Positions 23,401 through 31,887 of a stretch of DNA of 64,000 bases are shown here, piece by piece (the first letter of the stretch is position 1; each line of letters starts with the position of its first letter). The stretch comes from Agarilytica sp045430345 (lineage in GTDB: Bacteria > Pseudomonadota > Gammaproteobacteria > Pseudomonadales > Cellvibrionaceae), in assembly GCA_045430345.1 (NCBI GenBank), contig JAILXT010000005.1:248001-312000 (forward strand), given 5' to 3'. The notes under the pieces were generated by a model that was given only the letters and a program-made list of their open reading frames with translations, had not been told where the DNA came from and searched no databases. The position numbers were made by a program, and so were the translations under genes.

Positions 23401-26389
23401 AACTATCCTCTCCCTGAAAATTAACATGTGAAACATAATCCACTTTGGCGCTGTCATCCGTCATATCGTAAAACGGCAGGGTTTTATACACATGCAAAAA
23501 ATGATCGCCAAATTCTGATGCCGGTTCCATGACATAAAACGCACTGCTGTTAACCGCTAGGTATTCCGGCTTGCCCATATTCCCCAGCACAAAGCCTGGG
23601 TCAGCGCCTTCATTAATGCCCGTTCCGCTCGATTTGGCTTGCCCTGCAAAGGTGCCATCTTGCCCGAAACGCTGCACCCGCGAGTTTTCGGTATCCGCCA
23701 CGTATAAAAGATCATCGGGGCCCATTTCAATACTTTGTGGGCTATCGAACTGACCTGCGCCTTCGCCACTCGTGCTTGCGGCGCGCGTACATTTTTCGTC
23801 GGTACATAAATACCCGTAAGAACGGCCTTCGGTTTCATCACACGCGAGATAAGGAATACCATTTTCGTCGGTTAAATTTGTCGTACAGCTGCCTAACCAA
23901 CCGATATATTCACCGACCTCCCAATTGCCTTCCGCATCAAGGGTCGGGCGATCAAATTTATGTATCCGATCGCCAAACCGATCCAGTACATATAAATGGC
24001 CGTCACTATCCACCGCCATATCTACACCATCAACACAGGTGAAATGTTCACAGTCTCGATTTATTTTTTCCGGACCATGCGGCGGCGACACCTGAACTTG
24101 ATAATCATCGCTGATGGGGTATACCCGTACCCCCGAGGAATGCAGCTCGTACAATATGTTACGAGAAGGGTCAGAGACCGTGCCGATAAAGGTATTCCCA
24201 TTGATAACGTCTGTTTCTGAATAACCTGCTCCCCCATGGTAAGCAATGGTTTCAAGATTATTATCTAAGCTCAGCGTGCGTAAACTCTGCGAGAAGGTCG
24301 AAAAAATTGGGCTGGTAAAGGTCCACAGCCGCCCGGTTGCATCGTAACTAAAGGTCGACACCGGCCAAGCATTGGTGGTGTTGAGTGTATCGTCTGGATA
24401 TGTTTCACCTGTTAAGGGATAAAGCTCATGCATGGCCACTAGCTCGCCATCTTCCGACCACTTGGATATACGCGGAATCGGATCGAGATCTCCTGCCTGA
24501 AGAATTGATAACGGTAGATCTTCGCCACACTTAAAAAAGTGATCTCGGATATAGGAAAATCCATCGTCATCCACATGCACGTAACTGGGCTGGTAAACAA
24601 AATTTACAGGGATCTCATTGCCAAAGGTTTGCTCATTGAAAGTATCGGGTTCCGCATTACATATTTGATCATTTAAAAATGTTCCCCGAGCGTTACTCGC
24701 TTCCTGTTGAAAGGCCTCGGCTAAATGTAATAAGGGGCTAGTGAATATTTCGACGTTGTCTTGCATGCGCCCTGTTTCGCCTACGGGGGTCACACGATAA
24801 TCTTCAATAAAGTAAGGACGTAACGGCGCGATGAATTCCCCGTCCTCAGGATGCTCGGCGATTTTAAAATCCAAAGGATCAAAACGACCGTCGATAAAAT
24901 CCAGATCAATCCCCGTAAGCGTGATCGTTTGTTTCTCCCCTGTAATTGCTGCCGCACTGCCCGCTTCGGCCACGGGTGCCGTATTTGTTCCCGGTGTTTT
25001 AATCGTCACAAGTTGGGTGTAGCGTTCAGCGTCGTCATCCTCTGGGGTGGTGCTATTCCCACTTGCATCGGTCGCATTCCATGTAATCAAGTAACGGCGA
25101 TCCCGCTCAAGAATCGTTGGCGCATCATGTGTGACCTCGGGAAGTGGATCGGCCAAATCAATCACTTGGGCGATCCCTAAAGAAAAGTCGGCGTCATTAA
25201 TATTACGATCCGCCATGGCATATTCTGCAAAGCCCTGCGGCGCCACTAGAAGCGGCGGTTGCGTATCAACAACAGTGTAGGTTTGTGTCATCGAACTGGT
25301 CGGAGCGATGTCACTGCGGTATGGCCCGGCATCGGATACTGTCCAGGTAACGGACGTTGTACCGATGGGTAAGAAGGTGGGAATATCCGCCTCAAGTGTC
25401 ACCGCGCGCCCACAATCATCCCAGTAACTAATGGTGGCCATGACCTCCTCTTCCACTCGCGCGAAAGAGGTGCCACCAAAGGTCAAGGCCTCAAATTCCA
25501 GGTCGGAGGCCGTGGCGGTAATATTGGGCGTATGAATATCCCAAACGGTAAAGGTCTGTTGACCAATATTGGTAGCCGACACTTTGGCGTCGGTAAACCC
25601 ACCCAGAAAATATTCCGCCGCACGAAAGCCTGCCGATTCCGCAAGGTTCTGTGCGGCTTTCTTCGCTAATTTTCGCTTCAATCGTTCGGCCGACTTAGCG
25701 CTGGCTTTCGCGACTTTTTTCGACGCAGCGGCACCGTAACGTGCTTCCGCAGCGGCATCAAACACCATCAAAAATAAAGGTAAATTGACGTCCCAAAACG
25801 GTGATATTGTCGCATCGGCCCGCCATGTCACCGTATGCACACCTTCCGGTAGCGCAACGCCCCCAGCAGTGGAGTCCCTGTCTGCGCTAAAGCCTACAGA
25901 AAGATTGACGCTGGTGTTCGCATGTTTTACGCGCGGTGCTTGTACGCGATTCCGCGAATCCACATCGGCAAGGTCTCCCCAGTCACTGGCACCTGTCGCG
26001 ATGTTTTGAATCGACCAAAAACCAAACCAATCCGTATAGGCATAAGCACCAGGATCACTTACCGCGTTTGGAATCGAGAATTCTCGTAAACAGCTATCGC
26101 TAGAATTGGGACTAAAGGTTTTGTTATTGGGTACGTATAAGGCGGGGGGCACTGATTTAAGGCCGATATTGAGGAAAAACTCCGTAATTTCTGCCGGGCG
26201 ACTGACCGGCGCAAACGGCACCAAGCCTGCCACCACCGCCACATCCAAGGGCACCACCATGCTTGTGTGCGTCGATCGTAGACTACTATTATCTGACGGA
26301 GACGCTGTCGGTGCGGCATTTACCCCTGTACCCATCACTAAAATATAGAGTGCGAGTGGTAAACGAATAAAGCGTGTTACGTGATTCAT
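20489..26389 (-). CDS. Giant secreted FG-GAP/NHL/cadherin-like protein with CTERM-like tail
   Basis: This 1966-residue protein starts with a signal peptide (ending VNAAP) and GGGAGAAC upstream of the ATG. In order it contains HYR/Ig-like segments (about 340-500), NHL-type beta-propeller repeats (about 800-940, DSDGHLYVLDRFGDRIHKF and DDLLYVADTENSRVQRF), two cadherin-like modules ending in DSFSFLVDDG and DGFSFMVNDG, a calcium-binding TSP3 stretch (DSDGDGATNLQEF), about seven FG-GAP/integrin-type repeats each with a D-x-D-x-D-G loop, a further TSP3 unit, a Thr/Pro linker, and a tail of seven glycines, a hydrophobic helix and RRHYR. That tail resembles GlyGly-CTERM sorting signals processed by rhombosortase. 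Likely a surface adhesin or scaffold; no catalytic domain was seen. Confidence 0.85.
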   Translation of the reverse strand: MNHVTRFIRLPLALYILVMGTGVNAAPTASPSDNSSLRSTHTSMVVPLDVAVVAGLVPFAPVSRPAEITEFFLNIGLKSVPPALYVPNNKTFSPNSSDSCLREFSIPNAVSDPGAYAYTDWFGFWSIQNIATGASDWGDLADVDSRNRVQAPRVKHANTSVNLSVGFSADRDSTAGGVALPEGVHTVTWRADATISPFWDVNLPLFLMVFDAAAEARYGAAASKKVAKASAKSAERLKRKLAKKAAQNLAESAGFRAAEYFLGGFTDAKVSATNIGQQTFTVWDIHTPNITATASDLEFEALTFGGTSFARVEEEVMATISYWDDCGRAVTLEADIPTFLPIGTTSVTWTVSDAGPYRSDIAPTSSMTQTYTVVDTQPPLLVAPQGFAEYAMADRNINDADFSLGIAQVIDLADPLPEVTHDAPTILERDRRYLITWNATDASGNSTTPEDDDAERYTQLVTIKTPGTNTAPVAEAGSAAAITGEKQTITLTGIDLDFIDGRFDPLDFKIAEHPEDGEFIAPLRPYFIEDYRVTPVGETGRMQDNVEIFTSPLLHLAEAFQQEASNARGTFLNDQICNAEPDTFNEQTFGNEIPVNFVYQPSYVHVDDDGFSYIRDHFFKCGEDLPLSILQAGDLDPIPRISKWSEDGELVAMHELYPLTGETYPDDTLNTTNAWPVSTFSYDATGRLWTFTSPIFSTFSQSLRTLSLDNNLETIAYHGGAGYSETDVINGNTFIGTVSDPSRNILYELHSSGVRVYPISDDYQVQVSPPHGPEKINRDCEHFTCVDGVDMAVDSDGHLYVLDRFGDRIHKFDRPTLDAEGNWEVGEYIGWLGSCTTNLTDENGIPYLACDETEGRSYGYLCTDEKCTRAASTSGEGAGQFDSPQSIEMGPDDLLYVADTENSRVQRFGQDGTFAGQAKSSGTGINEGADPGFVLGNMGKPEYLAVNSSAFYVMEPASEFGDHFLHVYKTLPFYDMTDDSAKVDYVSHVNFQGEDSFSFLVDDGIDKSEPAEIDVTVSRAFRPPEDLRAICYTNALFETATDCSVNEDGTLYLRLRAQELDGFIGNGGLDTHTNTLLSDVTNGVLTLMDTQVSHVDYRYQPNADYYGEDGFSFMVNDGVDDAAAPGLVSITVVPQRDNTVIEVPESVLVARGFSKSISFPFTDIDADTFPQPQATHISWGDGTLASLAEGWEDIGLVDEHGDPIDPQINTTPGNGYFVAAHTYDTAVDGIRLCMVSEGDSEPSCEQSVDVEVIEATQVGASLWSESIVEVGVAVDFDIFVLNKTPEFWNGISADNVTVDVAFPEGLSVVSADSRCGLSDGIYTCALGDMSVFDEGADDDNAETLHFSVMLTPETAAEDPNFLVDIEITDDGPRLDTSTKLPLALTAADNDGDDTLNYFDDFPEDARYSTDSDNDFMADSWELAYGLDPENASDAALDSDGDGATNLQEFNNDSAPFLAEPFYAVQQLALDSGEEDRLGFKLAAGDYNGDGFNDVVATAPTYGDQGAFLLALGSATGFIQQDLEIPLAGITNFGRSVAMGDIDDDGFDDIAVGSDGAVHIYFGAENGDSGRSTRFDSPDTTHASFGTAVAIADIDEDGLKDLLVSSPLDDVFTTDNGVVYVYRAVDEYWVSGSLLAPYVVTTPSGNHRIGDSIHVSDIDGDGLNDLLIGAAFDGSGWVDAHLGSAFDWSSGQKDLPDFSLPGVGASDRFGYSLAGGHDIDGDATPDLIVGAYRNAGMGGVFTYNSLDEYWLETFASASSQINGEETSEQFGVSTAVLPPMAFRENEPVIVAGANRWGEDEGRIALYFSADLETAVLTDTGDEHDMLGYAVVSAGDVNGDGFADLVVGAPDISLGDHTGDGGYIKLYLGSEALEQADDDGDQVADALDNCVSDANTDQADADGDGEGNVCDATPGVTPTPTATPTVTPSPTPTATPSDSGGGGGGGALHWFLLMLLVPLLWRRHYRGV

Positions 26390-26581
26390 AGCTGTTCTCC
26401 CTTAATCCTAAACTTTCATCCCCGAACGCTTATTGCCGAGTCTTTATTTATAAAGCGTATGTTGCCGCCCCCTTGCCTCTCTTTGTTGGCTTACACTGCG
26501 AAGCTGTTTGTTGCGTGAATTGGGCAAATCTGTGGGGGAGGCTATTTTACGATTAGGGAAGAAGGTAATAATATTCACCAT

Positions 26582-26595
26582 AGGTCGTACGACCT
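26582..26595. promoter_or_regulatory. Perfect 14-bp palindrome AGGTCGTACGACCT
   Basis: It lies in the divergent region between the giant secreted protein and the hybrid kinase, 65 bases before the kinase ATG. A GC-rich perfect palindrome in otherwise mixed DNA suggests an operator. The adjacent NarL-type regulator is the obvious candidate to bind it, by proximity only. Confidence 0.5.
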
Positions 26596-26659
26596 CCGCC
26601 GCATTTACGCCAAACACCGGAAAACTTATGATGGAATCTCTTTAAAGGAAGCGTAAAAG

Positions 26660-28423
26660 ATGAACGATACCTTGTGGGAATCTCAACAAATTGCAAACGA
26701 GCGTGTTAAAGGCTTGATTGGGCAGGGCTACGTCAGCACGTTCTCTAGCTGGGCCGCAGCAAGTATTTTTATCTTTGTCCCCAACGCCTTGGTACCCGAG
26801 GAATACCGCTATGCTTGGTACGCCGTATTGTGTTTTACCTGCGTGGCACGCCTCGCCATTATCTGGACGTTTAAGCGTGCGCGAGCCGAGACGATACGTT
26901 ATCACCTGTGGGGCTATGCCTACACCGCCGCCATTGCGTCCACGGCGATTGTTTGGTGTTCGGCTTTATTTCTATTAACCACGCCAGGACAATACGAATA
27001 TGTATTGGTGGTGATGCTAATTCTAGTAGCGCTATGTATTGGCGCCTCTCATGCCAGCACGACCTTCCTACCGGCTGGCCAGGCATATAGTTTGCCCGCA
27101 CTGTCGGCTATCTCGGTATATTCAATTAATGCGGCAACGCCATTATTTTACGGTGTGGCCGTATTAGGCCTCGTCTTTATGATCATGATATTTTTCATCG
27201 GGCTGCAAAGTCATCGTCACTTCGAGGAAATCCAGCGCCTTCGTTTTGATTATGCAAAACAAAAAGAAGATGCAGAAAAAGCCAACATCGCCAAATCAAA
27301 ATTCCTCGCCGCAGCGAGCCACGATTTACGTCAGCCAATGCACGCCTTAGTTTTATTTACGAGTGTATTAAAAGAAAAAGTTTCCGACCCTCTTCTGCTC
27401 AAAACCGTCGATAATATCGGGGCTTCAGTCGACGCACTACAGGGGCTATTTAATGCCCTGCTCGATATTTCCAAGCTTGACGCCAGTATTATTGACATCG
27501 AACCCACAGATATTGCCCTGACCGAGTTATTAGAACCGATTGAAAAAGAATTCCGTGCGGAGTCAGAGAATAAAGGCATCGATCTTTTTATCGAAAAAAA
27601 CCAATACCGTGTTCATACCGACCCTCAACTACTCGGAAGAATTCTGCGTAACCTACTCTCCAATGCCATTCGCTATACCGAGCAGGGTTCAGTTACGGTA
27701 ACGTTTCAACAAATTGATCAACACATTATTATTGATGTGCGTGACACCGGCCCCGGGATTGCGGAAGAACATCAGCACATCATATTTAACGAGTTCACCC
27801 AGCTGCATAACCCGGAGCGTGACCGCAAAAAAGGCTTGGGCTTAGGGCTCGCCATTGTGAAACGATTAACAACACTGCTGGACTACGACATCGAAGTTAA
27901 ATCCGAACTCGGCCAAGGCGCAACATTTAAAGTCAGCGTCCCGATTGCGAAAGGCAATGTATTACCAAAAGTGGCCCAACACCAGGAGGCCACCCCACTC
28001 CCAACCAGCTTGCAGGGCTTCCGTGTTATTTTGGTGGATGATGAAGCCGCCATTCGCGAGGGCATCGAAACCCTCTTAAGTTCCTGGGGCTGTGAAATTG
28101 AATGTTTTGAATCCTCGATACATTGTTGTGAGTTTTTAAACACCCACGACTTCCGCCCCGAAGTCATCCTATCGGATTATCGGCTGCAACATAATAAAAC
28201 CGGTTTACAGCTGGTCAACGATGTTCATCAATTGATGAACGTAAAAATTCCGGCGGCAATCATTACCGGTGACACCGCCCCCGACCGACTCATTGAAGCG
28301 AAAAAAGAAGGACATTTACTGCTACATAAGCCCGTACAACCAATGCAGATACGCAGCTTTTTAATGCGCGTAAAATCGGGGATTACTCTCCCTGGATCAA
28401 GCCCAAGCGCTGGGCATTCATAA
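26660..28423 (+). CDS. Hybrid membrane histidine kinase with receiver domain
   Basis: This 587-residue protein has about six N-terminal membrane helices (residues 30-180) with no evident periplasmic domain, a short coiled coil, a HisKA domain with phospho-accepting His221 in AASHDLRQPMHAL, a HATPase domain (NLLSNAIRYTE, DTGPGIAEE, GLGLGLAIVKRL) and a C-terminal receiver (VILVDDEAAI, phospho-Asp in ILSDYRL, late Lys in LLHKP). The SHDLRQP form is common in kinases paired with LuxR/NarL-type regulators, and exactly such a gene converges on this one. AAAGGAAGCG precedes the ATG. Signal unknown. Its last 41 bases overlap the regulator gene in antisense. Confidence 0.9.
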   Translation: MNDTLWESQQIANERVKGLIGQGYVSTFSSWAAASIFIFVPNALVPEEYRYAWYAVLCFTCVARLAIIWTFKRARAETIRYHLWGYAYTAAIASTAIVWCSALFLLTTPGQYEYVLVVMLILVALCIGASHASTTFLPAGQAYSLPALSAISVYSINAATPLFYGVAVLGLVFMIMIFFIGLQSHRHFEEIQRLRFDYAKQKEDAEKANIAKSKFLAAASHDLRQPMHALVLFTSVLKEKVSDPLLLKTVDNIGASVDALQGLFNALLDISKLDASIIDIEPTDIALTELLEPIEKEFRAESENKGIDLFIEKNQYRVHTDPQLLGRILRNLLSNAIRYTEQGSVTVTFQQIDQHIIIDVRDTGPGIAEEHQHIIFNEFTQLHNPERDRKKGLGLGLAIVKRLTTLLDYDIEVKSELGQGATFKVSVPIAKGNVLPKVAQHQEATPLPTSLQGFRVILVDDEAAIREGIETLLSSWGCEIECFESSIHCCEFLNTHDFRPEVILSDYRLQHNKTGLQLVNDVHQLMNVKIPAAIITGDTAPDRLIEAKKEGHLLLHKPVQPMQIRSFLMRVKSGITLPGSSPSAGHS

Positions 28424-29033
28424 CCGCTTCCGTACGATTTTTTGCATTTAGCTCGCGCATAATCGCGGTAATGTGTGCTTTGACGGTTGTCTCTGCACAC
28501 TGTAAGCGTTCGGCAATCACTTTGTTCACCATGCCTTGGCTCAACAAGTTCAACACCTCATTTTGACGCGGCGTTAAATAAAGCTGATCTCGGCTTTTAT
28601 TGAGAATAGATTGCGCCGCAACCCCCATCCGGTTTGTGCTGACATTCACCATTTCAGGTGGCACATACACGCCACCGGATAACACCAGCTCTAGCGCATG
28701 CTTCATAATATCCGCACTCACGCTTTTGGGAATATAACCCACGGCGCCGCGTGCCAGCGCTTGCTGCATATCATTTTTTTCGTGAGAGCCAGATACCACG
28801 ACTACAGCGACCGTCGGCACAGATGCGATAAGCGTGGTAAGTGTGTCCAAACCCAACGCATCGGGCAAACCTAGGTCTAACAACGCTAATTCTGGCGTCC
28901 ACGCAGCGGCGATTGCCAAACCATCTTTCGCATTCGTCGCTGACTTTATTTCCGCTCCGGGAATAAGCGTCTCAAGAATCAAAAATAGACTTTGTGCGAC
29001 AAGGGGGTGGTCGTCAATTACGAGTACTTTCAT
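28383..29033 (-). CDS. NarL/LuxR-type response regulator
   Basis: This 216-residue regulator has a receiver domain at 1-120 (VIDDHPLV, phospho-acceptor in LALLDLGLPD, Lys in YIPKS) and a LuxR-type HTH at about 150-212 (LTPRQNEVLNLLSQGMVNKVIAERL, then TTVKAHITAIMRELNAKNRTEAV). It probably takes phosphate from the hybrid kinase encoded opposite it. The two genes converge and overlap by 41 bases, so both C-termini are encoded on opposite strands of the same DNA. Target genes are unknown; the 14-bp palindrome at 26582 is a candidate site. Confidence 0.9.
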   Translation of the reverse strand: MKVLVIDDHPLVAQSLFLILETLIPGAEIKSATNAKDGLAIAAAWTPELALLDLGLPDALGLDTLTTLIASVPTVAVVVVSGSHEKNDMQQALARGAVGYIPKSVSADIMKHALELVLSGGVYVPPEMVNVSTNRMGVAAQSILNKSRDQLYLTPRQNEVLNLLSQGMVNKVIAERLQCAETTVKAHITAIMRELNAKNRTEAVMNAQRLGLIQGE

Positions 29034-29375
29034 ATCGTTGGCCGTTCGGCTTTTTCACGGAAGCCTGAGATTATATCGGATCACGGAGGCATAAAGGTAC
29101 ATGGCAGCGGCAACGAGAGCAATACGCCCTGCTCATCAGCAAGCACTAACTATAATTGCTCCGCCTTGCGGCATGACGTCTAAAACAACAAAAATCACCG
29201 CTGTCGTCTGGCGAACCAAGACGTCGTATTCTCCCAACCACCTATCGGCCATCAGCCTTACGCCTAAACGCCAACAAGATCAAAAACATCCCATATGCTC
29301 ACTCGCATAACCAAACAATCTAGCGTTCACCCGAACAGGAGCTAAACTAAAAAGTAGCTTAATCTGGAGTTTTCA
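29034..29375. other. Intergenic region between response regulator and GAF kinase
   Basis: These 342 bases lie between divergent genes. A 69-codon frame at 29101-29310 has no family resemblance and poor start context, so I do not call it. Promoters for both neighbours are expected here, but none stands out. Confidence 0.4.
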
Positions 29376-30563
29376 ATGTTAATTGCCCCGCCCTGTAACA
29401 ACGAAGAAAATCGTTTAGCCGCGCTGTTACGCTATAAAGTGCTGGATACCGAAGCCGAAGGCCCTTACGACGATATTGTTTCGCTCGCGGCTACCATTTG
29501 TCAGAAACCCATATCATTAGTAAGTCTCGTAGACGAAGACAGACAATGGTTCAAAGCCCGTGTCGGGCTAGATGCCGAGCAAACACCGCGAGATGTCGCC
29601 TTTTGCTCCCATGCAATATTACAAGATGATGTATTTGTTGTGGAAAATGCGCTGGAAGATATGCGCTTTAACGACAACCCTCTGGTAACCGACGGTCCCA
29701 AAATACGCTTCTATGCAGGCGCGCCCCTTGTCACTCACGATGGCTATCCATTAGGCACACTTTGCGTGATTGATCGTGAACCCGGCGAGATTAACGAAGA
29801 ACAAAAGAACGCCTTAAAAATACTCGCCCGACAGGTGATGAGCCAGCTGGAGCTTCGACTTAGTAATAGCCAACTCGCCATACTGAATCGAGAAAAAGAT
29901 AATTTTATCCGTCTTCTGTCCCATGACTTACGCTCCGCATTTGGTGCGACTATGGGCTTCGCTCAAATGCTGCATCGCCGGGTCAGTGTATTTTCACCGA
30001 CTCAAGCAGAAAATGTTGCTCACAAAATTTATAAAAGCGCTGACCAAGGTTTAAAGCTTCTCGAAAGCACCCTTTCATGGGCTCGCCTGCAAAACGATGG
30101 GCCTAAAATTCGTAAAGACAGCTTTTTACTCGCAGCGGTTTGCACGGAAGTCACCGAGTATTTATCGGAACTCGCGAACGAAAAGAAAATCACCTTGAAT
30201 GTAAATTGTGATGAAACGTTAAAAATAGAAAGCGATCATGCGCTCTTGCGATCAGTCCTTCAAAATTTAGTACACAACGCCATTAAATTTTCCAATGAAT
30301 CAAGCAGTATCGACATTTCGTTTACTGACCAACAAGATTCAATATGCCTCACCGTTCAGGACTATGGTGTGGGCATACCCGCATCCAAAGCCAGCCGTTT
30401 GTTTTCTCAGTACAACGAAACAACCAAAGGCACCAATGGCGAAGTGGGCATGGGCATCGGCACCCAATTAATACAAGAGTTTACACACCACTATAACGGA
30501 AATACATCGATTGAAAGTGGCGTTGACAAAGGTACAAAAATATCTATCGAGCTGCCTAAATAA
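29376..30563 (+). CDS. GAF-domain sensor histidine kinase
   Basis: This 395-residue soluble protein has an N-terminal GAF domain (residues 10-160; ISLVSLVDEDRQWFKARVGL, FCSHAI, FYAGAPL and GTLCVID are typical) and a HisKA domain with His183 in RLLSHDLRSAFG. The HATPase domain has N in NLVHNAIKFS, DYGVGIP and MGIGTQLIQEF. It has no membrane segment and no receiver. The GAF subtype with DTEAEGPYDDI at the start is the common cytoplasmic form found in many sensor kinases; its ligand is unknown. There is no response regulator on the same strand. It may feed the same NarL-type regulator upstream. Confidence 0.88.
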   Translation: MLIAPPCNNEENRLAALLRYKVLDTEAEGPYDDIVSLAATICQKPISLVSLVDEDRQWFKARVGLDAEQTPRDVAFCSHAILQDDVFVVENALEDMRFNDNPLVTDGPKIRFYAGAPLVTHDGYPLGTLCVIDREPGEINEEQKNALKILARQVMSQLELRLSNSQLAILNREKDNFIRLLSHDLRSAFGATMGFAQMLHRRVSVFSPTQAENVAHKIYKSADQGLKLLESTLSWARLQNDGPKIRKDSFLLAAVCTEVTEYLSELANEKKITLNVNCDETLKIESDHALLRSVLQNLVHNAIKFSNESSSIDISFTDQQDSICLTVQDYGVGIPASKASRLFSQYNETTKGTNGEVGMGIGTQLIQEFTHHYNGNTSIESGVDKGTKISIELPK

Positions 30564-30762
30564 GCCTTTTAATTACGACGTCGCTTAGCCTTTTTAAGGC
30601 ACCACCTTATTTTCACCAAGCTATCTAAATCCAAAATAAAACCGTGCTATTTCTGTATTTAACCACCACACCCTCACCTAAAAAACACACGGGGTTTTCG
30701 ACTTGTGATTCCGGACAGAATCATTAACATACCCTGCACTATCGACTTGCTTGAGACCACTT

Positions 30763-31887
30763 ATGACGTCTGACAAAGTAATTACCCGGACCATACCCAC
30801 CGAAAACGGCTTCCACATCGGCCGTATTACGCTCAATCATCCCAAGGGGCTCAACGCATTATCTCTGGATATGGTCAATGCTATTCAACAGTGCTTATCA
30901 CTTTGGGAAGACGATAAAAATATTATATGTGTCCTAATAGATGCGGAAGGAGAGAAAGCATTTTGCGCGGGTGGTGATATTCAAGCGATGTACTATGCCA
31001 TGCAGAAAAATCCAGGCAATGAATGCGTTGAAATAGAAACGTTTTTTGAACACGAATACCGTATGGACTACTGCCTACACACATACCCAAAACCCGTCAT
31101 CATATGGGGGAACGGTATCGTGATGGGCGGCGGTTTGGGAATCTTTATGGGTGGGGACTTTCGTATTGTGACGGAAAGTGCACGCCTCGCCATGCCGGAA
31201 ATTACCATCGGTTTATACCCCGATGTCGGTGCGAGCTATTTTCTCAATCAGCTTTCGAAACCTATGGGGCGCTTCCTTGGACTGACCGGCGCCGTGCTCA
31301 ATGCACTCGATTGTTTAAGCTTAGGGCTAGCCACAGAATACCTTGCACATGATCAGAAAAAGCCCTTAGTCACCGCGCTAAGCCAAGCTAATTGGTCACA
31401 AACGCGTGATGATAACGCTCATATAATTCGCTCGATTCTCACCGATCTCCATCAAGATGGCCCGCCAGAATGCCTTGAGAATAATATCGAAGAACATATG
31501 CACTATATCGAAACGATATTCGCGCCTGAGAATATTCATGATGTGATAGCCCATTTTTTACAAGAGAACTTAAGCAATAAATGGCTACAGAAATCGCAGA
31601 ATTCGCTCAAGAGAGGCTCGCCCCTAAGTGCGCTGTTAATCGATAAACAACTTACGATAAATCACGATGCGACACTTGAAACGGCGTTTCAATCCGAGAT
31701 GATTCTATCCACAAACATCGTTCGTCACACAGAACTTTCTGAAGGTATTCGTGCACTACTCATTGACAAAGATCATACGCCGCAATGGGCGTTTGCGGAT
31801 CACAAAGCGGTTCCCCCCACTTTTATAGCACGCTTTTTTGAATCGCCCTGGCCGAATAACCCGCTGGAAAACTTAGGCCGCGCTTAG
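30763..31887 (+). CDS. Enoyl-CoA hydratase/isomerase family; 3-hydroxyisobutyryl-CoA hydrolase-like
   Basis: ATG 30763 is preferred over a TTG at 30751. The protein is about 374 residues, the length of 3-hydroxyisobutyryl-CoA hydrolases rather than the 260-residue hydratases. It has the crotonase oxyanion segments AFCAGGDIQAMYYA and MGGGLGIFMGGDFRIVTE, and the MPEITIGLYPDVGASYFL stretch in which HIBCH enzymes have their catalytic Glu and Asp. This enzyme acts in valine degradation, releasing 3-hydroxyisobutyrate from its CoA ester. No other valine-pathway genes lie nearby. The stop overlaps the convergent diguanylate cyclase gene by four bases. Confidence 0.88.
   Translation: MTSDKVITRTIPTENGFHIGRITLNHPKGLNALSLDMVNAIQQCLSLWEDDKNIICVLIDAEGEKAFCAGGDIQAMYYAMQKNPGNECVEIETFFEHEYRMDYCLHTYPKPVIIWGNGIVMGGGLGIFMGGDFRIVTESARLAMPEITIGLYPDVGASYFLNQLSKPMGRFLGLTGAVLNALDCLSLGLATEYLAHDQKKPLVTALSQANWSQTRDDNAHIIRSILTDLHQDGPPECLENNIEEHMHYIETIFAPENIHDVIAHFLQENLSNKWLQKSQNSLKRGSPLSALLIDKQLTINHDATLETAFQSEMILSTNIVRHTELSEGIRALLIDKDHTPQWAFADHKAVPPTFIARFFESPWPNNPLENLGRA

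Noticed and set aside
29101..29310. 69-codon frame between the response regulator and the GAF kinase
   Set aside because: Composition is unlike neighbouring proteins, with no conserved motif and weak start context.
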